From: Phycisphaerales bacterium
Lineage (GTDB): Bacteria; Planctomycetota; Phycisphaerae; Phycisphaerales; SM1A02
Assembly (NCBI GenBank): GCA_014238125.1
Contig: JABABS010000094.1
Span: forward strand, 40,371 to 104,370
DNA length: 64,000 bases
Direction: 5' to 3'
The translations under genes were made by a program, and so were the position numbers. The notes below the pieces were generated by a model, which had not been told where the DNA came from, did no database searches, and saw only the letters and a program-made list of their open reading frames with translations. Positions 58,008-64,000 of the stretch are shown in pieces (position 1 is the first letter of the stretch; each line of letters starts with the position of its first letter).

Positions 58008-59012
58008 TCAAGCAACTGTTTTGCAAACTTGCAGAGCTAATAACTCGACACCCCTGCGAGGGTTGAGTTTTCCGGAACGCATTTTGGCATCCATCGCAAC
58101 GGCGTGGGTAAATAAATCGGCTAATTCTTTTGGTTTACGCCGCTTGGCTACTGCAATAACTCGGTCACCACTGTTTCCAAAAAGTTTAAGCGACCTGCGA
58201 ATATCCCCGGAAGTTGAACCTGTTGCGTGCATTGCTGATGCTGCGGCAAGCCTGCGCGACAAATCAACAACAGACCACACCACTAGCTCCCTTGGTTGTC
58301 TTGAAATATCAATGAGCTCGCCAATTTTTGTCATAACCTCGCCAGAATTTCCAGATAACAAAACAGATTGGATTTCCCACGCCTGTTCTTCGCGGCTAAG
58401 CCCAACCATTTCAACTACATCTTCGTACCCAATGGATGTTTCAGGTGCCACTTTTGCAGCAAGTTTTGCTAGCTCGGTGTCAAGCCTTGTAAGTATTGTG
58501 CCAATTCTTTTGACGAGCAGTTGAGCTGCTCGTGAATCAAGCTCACAACCATGCTCTTTTGCACAACGACCGGTGCACCACCGAACAGAATCGTGTTCGT
58601 TCAGTTCTTGAAGTTTAAACACCAGGCCTTTTTTGTTTACAATTTTGTCAAGGTTTCCTTTTCGCCACGACGTTGCGCGAAGCAACAATGTTGCTGAATC
58701 AACTGGTGACTCTGCATACCGTTCCAGCACTTTTCGAGTTGACGTTGCCGCGGAATCTTTTGCAGCAATAAATGCATCTGCATGGTCGACGACTACGAGT
58801 TTGTGCCGCATGAGCATGTCATACGTTCTGAGTTCATCAAGAACGGTAGCTAGGCCCACTGTATCACCATCAAAAACTACTCGATCAACTTCGCCGTGCT
58901 CGGCCTTCAAAGTGTCTTCAAGATCCGAAGTGTACCTTTTCATCAAAAAAGAGTCCTTACCGTGCAGGATGATTACGCCCATTTTCGAATCAAATTTCGG
59001 TTGACCTGCCAT
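58008..59012 (-). CDS. holA: DNA polymerase III delta subunit
   Basis: GVIILHGKDSFLMKRYTSDLEDTL...LRTYDMLMRHKLVVVDHAD...AAQLLVKRIGTILTRLDTELAKLA. Confidence 0.85.
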   Translation of the reverse strand: MAGQPKFDSKMGVIILHGKDSFLMKRYTSDLEDTLKAEHGEVDRVVFDGDTVGLATVLDELRTYDMLMRHKLVVVDHADAFIAAKDSAATSTRKVLERYAESPVDSATLLLRATSWRKGNLDKIVNKKGLVFKLQELNEHDSVRWCTGRCAKEHGCELDSRAAQLLVKRIGTILTRLDTELAKLAAKVAPETSIGYEDVVEMVGLSREEQAWEIQSVLLSGNSGEVMTKIGELIDISRQPRELVVWSVVDLSRRLAAASAMHATGSTSGDIRRSLKLFGNSGDRVIAVAKRRKPKELADLFTHAVAMDAKMRSGKLNPRRGVELLALQVCKTVA

Positions 59013-59115
59013 CAACACATCATAGTGAACATTCCCAAGATCATTCAATCTGTTTGTGTACGATTTTTGATGCTGATGGGGGACCGACCCAACTGTCTGG
59101 TACAGTGATGTTGGT

Positions 59116-60735
59116 ATGTTGGTATTAGAAGTCATTGATGGACCAGATTTAGGAAGTACGTTTCCATTGCCACAGGGTGAACCGCAGCTAATTGGACGTT
59201 CTTCAGAAGCGTTGCCTCTAACAGATCCAACCGTAAGCCGAAGGCACGCAGAATTAACGCCCGATGGAGATAAATGGTTTCTCAGAGATCTTGACTCTTC
59301 AAACGGAACTTTTTTAAACGGCAGGAGACTTGTTGATCGCGTGGCACTTCGCCCAAGTGATGAGGTTGGGTGTGGTTCAACTTTATTTTTTATCTCCGAA
59401 CGTACCTCACTTCCAACCGAAACTGTTCTCTCTTCAACGAACCTTGATACCAGTGCCGAGTCCATCATCGTCACTTCTCCACACTCTTTCCAAGCAGCAA
59501 AAAATCATTTGAGAATGGTGTACCGACTCACCGCTGCTACTGCTGGCACAATCGATTCAACAGCAATTTTACAGAGACTCGTTGCGGTCGTTGCAGATGA
59601 ATTCAAACCCGATCGTGCCATCGGCGTACTGTTTAATGACGAGGGTCACATCGCAACATCTATCGAAGCAATTGACGGCCACTTGCTCGACAAAGCACAA
59701 CCTTTCTGCGAATCCCTCGTGTTACATGTTTGCCAAGAAAGACGTGGATTACTTATTGCTGACATCACCGACGATATACGTTTTTCTGGAGACACTTCTG
59801 TCAAAACATTGAGTGTCCGTGGTTGTATTTGCGTACCACTGATTGCCCACGATCAAGTGCTCGGCGCGATATTGCTCGAATCACATTCAGTTTCAAGACA
59901 TTGGACGGATGAAGAATTTCAACTTCTCACCGCCGCGACTGAACACACTGGGCTTGCAATTTTAACCGCGAACCTCGTTCGTACGCGTCTTCACCATGAA
60001 CGCCTCGCCGCGATGGGCGAAACTGTTGCATCAATCAGTCACAGTGTAAAAAATATTCTCCAAGGGCTGCGTAGCGGAGCTGGGGCAATTGAACTCGCCC
60101 TTCGCCGAGGTGATCTCGAACTTGCACGTGAAGGTTGGCCAATTCTCGCACGAAATCTAGATCGCGTGTACGCGCTCACCTTCAACATGCTTGCGTGGTC
60201 AAGAGCTGGGCATCCTGAAATTTCGCTCGTCAATTTGTCCATGGTTATCGAGGATGCAATTTCACTTGTTCGGGGCGCGGCTGAACGGAAAAAGGTTTCC
60301 ATACGCGTCGATGTTGAACAGGATATGCCGCCAATTCCAGTAGACCAAACAGCAATTTTGCAAGTACTGCTCAACATTCTCAACAACGCGGTTGAGGCCG
60401 CCCCATCCAAAACCGGCATCGTTGCAATTCTCGCTTCAATTCCCCGATCTGGAGATTTGATAAAAATTGCGATCGAAGACAATGGACCGGGAATCGAAGC
60501 GTCACAGCGAGAAGCCGTTTTCCGTGCATTTCACTCAACGAAGGGACAACGAGGTACTGGTCTTGGGCTCGCGGTTTCACGAAAAATTATCATCGAACAC
60601 CAGGGCACAATTAGTATTCTTGATGCACCGCACGGCGGAACACTTTTCAACATTTATCTACCATTAGGTCGAGAAGATGACCCTGGAGATACGAGAGGTC
60701 CAGCAACCATTGATGATCCAAATAGTTTTCTGTAG
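59116..60735 (+). CDS. FHA-GAF-histidine kinase
   Basis: FHA: LIGRSSEALPLTDPTVSRRHAELTPDGDKWFLRDLDSSNGTFLNGRRL; GAF region; kinase: ETVASISHSVKNILQ, LLNILNNAVEAAP, IEDNGPGI, GTGLGLAVSRKII. Confidence 0.92.
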   Translation: MLVLEVIDGPDLGSTFPLPQGEPQLIGRSSEALPLTDPTVSRRHAELTPDGDKWFLRDLDSSNGTFLNGRRLVDRVALRPSDEVGCGSTLFFISERTSLPTETVLSSTNLDTSAESIIVTSPHSFQAAKNHLRMVYRLTAATAGTIDSTAILQRLVAVVADEFKPDRAIGVLFNDEGHIATSIEAIDGHLLDKAQPFCESLVLHVCQERRGLLIADITDDIRFSGDTSVKTLSVRGCICVPLIAHDQVLGAILLESHSVSRHWTDEEFQLLTAATEHTGLAILTANLVRTRLHHERLAAMGETVASISHSVKNILQGLRSGAGAIELALRRGDLELAREGWPILARNLDRVYALTFNMLAWSRAGHPEISLVNLSMVIEDAISLVRGAAERKKVSIRVDVEQDMPPIPVDQTAILQVLLNILNNAVEAAPSKTGIVAILASIPRSGDLIKIAIEDNGPGIEASQREAVFRAFHSTKGQRGTGLGLAVSRKIIIEHQGTISILDAPHGGTLFNIYLPLGREDDPGDTRGPATIDDPNSFL

Positions 60736-60792
60736 TACAGGCTTTGCGGAGAAGGTTACAATAGGGTGACTTCGGAAGAAACGATAATAAAT

Positions 60793-61452
60793 ATGACACA
60801 AAATGAACAAGAACAATTTAACGGCATCGACCTAGCAAGAGTAGCGGGATCAAACGTAACTCCACAGCCTATGGCGATGAGTAACTACCAACGAACAAGA
60901 GAGATGTCTCTCGATGAGTTGATGCTCGAAAACCGAGTGATCTTCCTCATTGGTGAAATTAATCAGGCATCTGCTGCACGAATCATGATGCAAATGTTGT
61001 ATCTCGAAGACCAAAAGAAAGGTCAACAGGTCAACCTCTACATCAACAGTCCAGGTGGCGCGGTCGATGACACCCTTGCGATGTATGACACCATGCAATT
61101 CATCAGTTCCGACGTTGCAACGTACTGCGTTGGTAAGGCATATAGTGGCGCGGCCGTCCTGCTTTGTGCGGGTGAAAAAGGTAAACGGCATATTCTTCCA
61201 CACGCCAAGGTCATGATTCACCAACCTTACGGTGGCATCACTGGTCAAACTACTGATGTACAAATTCAAGCAGAACAAATCGTTGGCGCAAAGAAAACGT
61301 TGAATGAAATTATCTCAGCCCATACCGGTCAATCGTTTGAAACCGTTGCTGCAGATGGTGAACGTGATAAATATTTCTCGGCTGATGAAGCCAAAGCGTA
61401 TGGACTTGTTGATGAAGTCTTTAAACTCCAAGACGACAAGAAGAAGGGCTAA
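60793..61452 (+). CDS. clpP: ClpP-family serine protease (copy 1)
   Basis: YINSPGGAVDDTLAMYDTMQFI, VGKAYSGAAVLLCAGEKGKRH, KVMIHQPYGG, DGERDKYFSADEAKAYGLVDEVF. Confidence 0.93.
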   Translation: MTQNEQEQFNGIDLARVAGSNVTPQPMAMSNYQRTREMSLDELMLENRVIFLIGEINQASAARIMMQMLYLEDQKKGQQVNLYINSPGGAVDDTLAMYDTMQFISSDVATYCVGKAYSGAAVLLCAGEKGKRHILPHAKVMIHQPYGGITGQTTDVQIQAEQIVGAKKTLNEIISAHTGQSFETVAADGERDKYFSADEAKAYGLVDEVFKLQDDKKKG

Positions 61453-61455
61453 CGC

Positions 61456-62058
61456 ATGTCAACACTTGTACCTATCGTGATTGAAAAAACTGGTCGTGGC
61501 GAACGAGCATACGACATTTTTTCCCGCCTCCTCAATGACCGAATTATTTTTCTCGGCGGCCCTGTAATGGACGAATCAGCAAATTTGATCGTCGCACAAT
61601 TGCTCTACCTTGCAAACGACGATCCAAAGAGTGATATCAATTTGTATGTCAATTCCCCAGGCGGTTCAGTGACCGCCGGTTTGGGCGTTGTCGACACAAT
61701 GAACTTCATTCCGTGCAATGTTTCAACATATATCATTGGTCAAGCTGCATCGATGGGTTCAGTCATTGCTTCAAGTGGTGCAAGGGGACAGCGGTTCGCT
61801 TTACCACACGCAAAAAACCTTATGCACCAACCACTCTTGAGTGGAGTTCTAGAAGGCCAAGCAACTGACCTTGAAATCGAAGCCCGTGAAATGCTTCGAT
61901 TACGCGACATACTGTTTGCAATTTACGCAAACGCAACCGGAAAAGACCAGAAGATTATTCACGAAGATTGCGAACGAAATAAGTGGCTCGATCCAGAAGA
62001 AATGAAGGAATATGGTCTTATTGACGAAGTTCTTTCACACCTTCAAGCGAGCGAGTAG
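61456..62058 (+). CDS. clpP: ClpP-family serine protease (copy 2)
   Basis: [77 protein letters not shown]. Confidence 0.93.
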   Translation: MSTLVPIVIEKTGRGERAYDIFSRLLNDRIIFLGGPVMDESANLIVAQLLYLANDDPKSDINLYVNSPGGSVTAGLGVVDTMNFIPCNVSTYIIGQAASMGSVIASSGARGQRFALPHAKNLMHQPLLSGVLEGQATDLEIEAREMLRLRDILFAIYANATGKDQKIIHEDCERNKWLDPEEMKEYGLIDEVLSHLQASE

Positions 62059-62071
62059 GTATTATCAAACC

Positions 62072-62287
62072 ATGTCTCGACGATTGCTACTCGCAATTCT
62101 GCTTCTTGCTCTCTTCACAACCATGTGTGGGTGCAACCGAACATTATTTTCGGAAAGCAACAAGGATAAAACTCAGTTTGATTCCTATGACATGATTCGA
62201 CACGGCCCAAAGATTAACGAACAGCCAAACGAGTATGGATTACCAGAACCTGCAATTCGTAATCGTTTGGGTCGGCACCGCCGGTAG
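62072..62287 (+). CDS. Small lipoprotein
   Basis: MSRRLLLAILLLALFTTMCGC signal with lipobox-like Cys. Confidence 0.6.
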   Translation: MSRRLLLAILLLALFTTMCGCNRTLFSESNKDKTQFDSYDMIRHGPKINEQPNEYGLPEPAIRNRLGRHRR

Positions 62288-62294
62288 CAAAAAA

Positions 62295-62315
62295 CTACCT
62301 ACGGGGTAGGTTTTT
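62295..62315 (+). terminator. Probable rho-independent terminator after the clpP/lipoprotein genes
   Basis: CTACC-tacgg-GGTAG followed by GTTTTT. Confidence 0.6.
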
Positions 62316-62438
62316 CTCCACACAGAATTTAAGGTCTTTTTTCGTCCGATATCCCGCATTGTAAAGTCCACAGGGGGGTTTTGCCCGATAGACTACTAAC
62401 GAGCGCGTTTGTAGCTCGACAAGGATATACCGACACCA

Positions 62439-63098
62439 ATGACCAATGATTTTGCATGGATGCACTCAAAACGAACCCAAATAGTTTGGGGGTCGTTTTT
62501 TGTTGTCATGTCGGCAATGCTTGTTCTATTACAAGCTGGTGGGGGTGATATCCAAGGTGGCGTTCTCTTCACAAACATCTCGTCCATGAATGAGCTCCCT
62601 GAAGTTGATCCTATTTTTAACGAAGACATGCCTGTCAATACAACAAAATGGTCAAGCATTGTCATCCAACACCTAGGCGAACCCGCGGGTTCCATTAAAT
62701 CAATTCAGCGATCGCACCTCTCTGGTGGATTAAATGGTATTGGCTTCCACTTCATTATTGGAAATGGCAATGGTCTTGGCGACGGTGTCGTTCACGGTAG
62801 TGAACGTTGGGTGCATCAAACTAGAGCAGCTCGTCCAATCTCCGTTGATCCTGAAAGCTGGGACGAAAACGTCATCACAATCTGCTTAATTGGAAATGGA
62901 AACCGTCGGTCATTCACGGAAAAACAAATCCTACACCTTTCAAGACTGGTGCAACGGCTTCAGAATAAACTCTCAATCGAATCGAGCGATGTTTACTTGG
63001 CATCTGACCTTGATAATTCCTCGAATGTGGCGCCATCACCAGGTAAATTCTTCGCCGAAGCAATGTTTCGGAGCCAATTGCTTGATATCGCTCACTGA
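62439..63098 (+). CDS. Membrane-anchored PGRP/amidase_2-type protein, probably degenerate
   Basis: WSSIVIQHLGEPAGS...GIGFHFIIGNGNGLGDGVVHGSERWVHQ...ITICLIGNGNRRSFTEKQILHLSRLV...SPGKFF. Confidence 0.72.
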   Translation: MTNDFAWMHSKRTQIVWGSFFVVMSAMLVLLQAGGGDIQGGVLFTNISSMNELPEVDPIFNEDMPVNTTKWSSIVIQHLGEPAGSIKSIQRSHLSGGLNGIGFHFIIGNGNGLGDGVVHGSERWVHQTRAARPISVDPESWDENVITICLIGNGNRRSFTEKQILHLSRLVQRLQNKLSIESSDVYLASDLDNSSNVAPSPGKFFAEAMFRSQLLDIAH

Positions 63099-63196
63099 TT
63101 CTAGTTGAATCAAACCCTTAAAAAGAGTACTCTTAGCGTTCATTTCTACCGCGCTGCATGAGAAACAGCACAGGCTAACACCCACACATCGATTCT

Positions 63197-64000
63197 ATGA
63201 GTACAAAACCGGCACAACCTCGAAAAATAGGTACATACAACGTTCTTGCTAAATTAGGCGAGGGTGCTGCATCCATGTTGTACGCCGTGCAAAACCCGAA
63301 AACCAAACAAGTATCTGCACTTAAACACGTTAATAAAACGGATGAAAAATCCCAACGATTTCTCGATCAAGTTGAACAAGAATATGCCATTGGTTCAAAA
63401 CTAGAACACGAATCTATTAGAAAACTAACAAAAATTATCCGTCACCTGAAAATGTTCAAAATTACTGCCGTCTCAATGATTATGGAACTCGTTGACGCAA
63501 TGACTCTCGATCAACAGTTACCAAAAAATCACGCACAAGCAGTTGAAATATTTAGCCAAATCGCCCGCGGACTCGCGCACATGCACGAACGTGGGTTTGT
63601 GCACGCTGATATCAAACCAAACAATGTATTGATTGGTGAAAACAACGCTGTAAAAATTATCGATCTTGGTCAAGCATGTGCAATTGGCACTGTGAAAAAA
63701 AGAATTCAGGGCACGCCCGGTTATATGGCTCCCGAACAAGCACACCGTGGTGAAATCACACCCAAGACAGACATCTACAATTTTGGTGCAATGATGTACT
63801 GGGTTCTTGTTGGTGAAGTCATTCCCACAGCAATGCCTCCCAAAAATTCTCAAGAGGGACTGCTCACCGGCGCTGTTGAAACCGAAAACATTGCATTGCC
63901 AGATCCTCCACATGACCGCAATCCACGTATCCACCCTCTCTTGTCCAAACAAATTATGGATTGCATACAACCACTCGAAAAAAATCGGCCAGAATCTATG
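63197..64000 (+). CDS. Serine/threonine protein kinase, partial at window end
   Basis: IGTYNVLAKLGEGAASMLYAV, ALKHV, GFVHADIKPNNVLI (HAD in place of HRD), KIIDLGQA, GTPGYMAPEQA, KTDIYNFGAMMYWVLVGE. Confidence 0.9.
   Translation, partial: MSTKPAQPRKIGTYNVLAKLGEGAASMLYAVQNPKTKQVSALKHVNKTDEKSQRFLDQVEQEYAIGSKLEHESIRKLTKIIRHLKMFKITAVSMIMELVDAMTLDQQLPKNHAQAVEIFSQIARGLAHMHERGFVHADIKPNNVLIGENNAVKIIDLGQACAIGTVKKRIQGTPGYMAPEQAHRGEITPKTDIYNFGAMMYWVLVGEVIPTAMPPKNSQEGLLTGAVETENIALPDPPHDRNPRIHPLLSKQIMDCIQPLEKNRPESM

Noticed and set aside
59012-59474. N-terminal extension of the holA ORF
   Set aside because: It is antisense to the FHA domain gene; holA most likely starts at 59012 (MAGQPKFDSKMGVIILHG).

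Overview
AT-leaning, densely coded bacterial chromosome window, probably Planctomycetota/Phycisphaerae. That placement is an inference from the dockerin-like GDxNGDGxVxxxDLLxLLxxWG C-termini, the futalosine-pathway MqnE and the GYF_2 and FHA-kinase proteins; no 16S gene is present. I support about 55 CDSs, mostly housekeeping: lpd, yidC, mnmE, parB with an adjacent parS, mqnE, a MOSC/mobA/FdhF-YdeP group, ispE, tag, a ribBA-like gene, nuoDEF and a separate nuoG, ybeY, an iron-type ABC permease and ATPase, pyrB, tnaA, atpD without neighbours, a hotdog/ACP/hotdog group, coaD, gpmI, holA, FHA-GAF-histidine kinase, a clpP pair, and a Ser/Thr kinase cut by the window end. I saw no rRNA, tRNA, CRISPR array, prophage or intact transposon. 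The most notable points are: (1) an M3 metallopeptidase fused to two FKBP prolyl isomerase domains; (2) a Met/His-rich repeat lipoprotein; (3) a ClpP pair in which one copy has Ser-His-Asn instead of Ser-His-Asp; (4) several enzyme-fold proteins that have lost their metal ligands (RibA half of RibBA, a metallo-beta-lactamase-fold protein, a PGRP-type amidase); (5) TTGACC-N3-GGTCAA palindromes at gene junctions; (6) a hotdog-ACP-hotdog mini-cluster; and (7) a frameshifted gene remnant in one of the few long intergenic gaps. I did not find a clear defence system or a convincing new multi-gene system.
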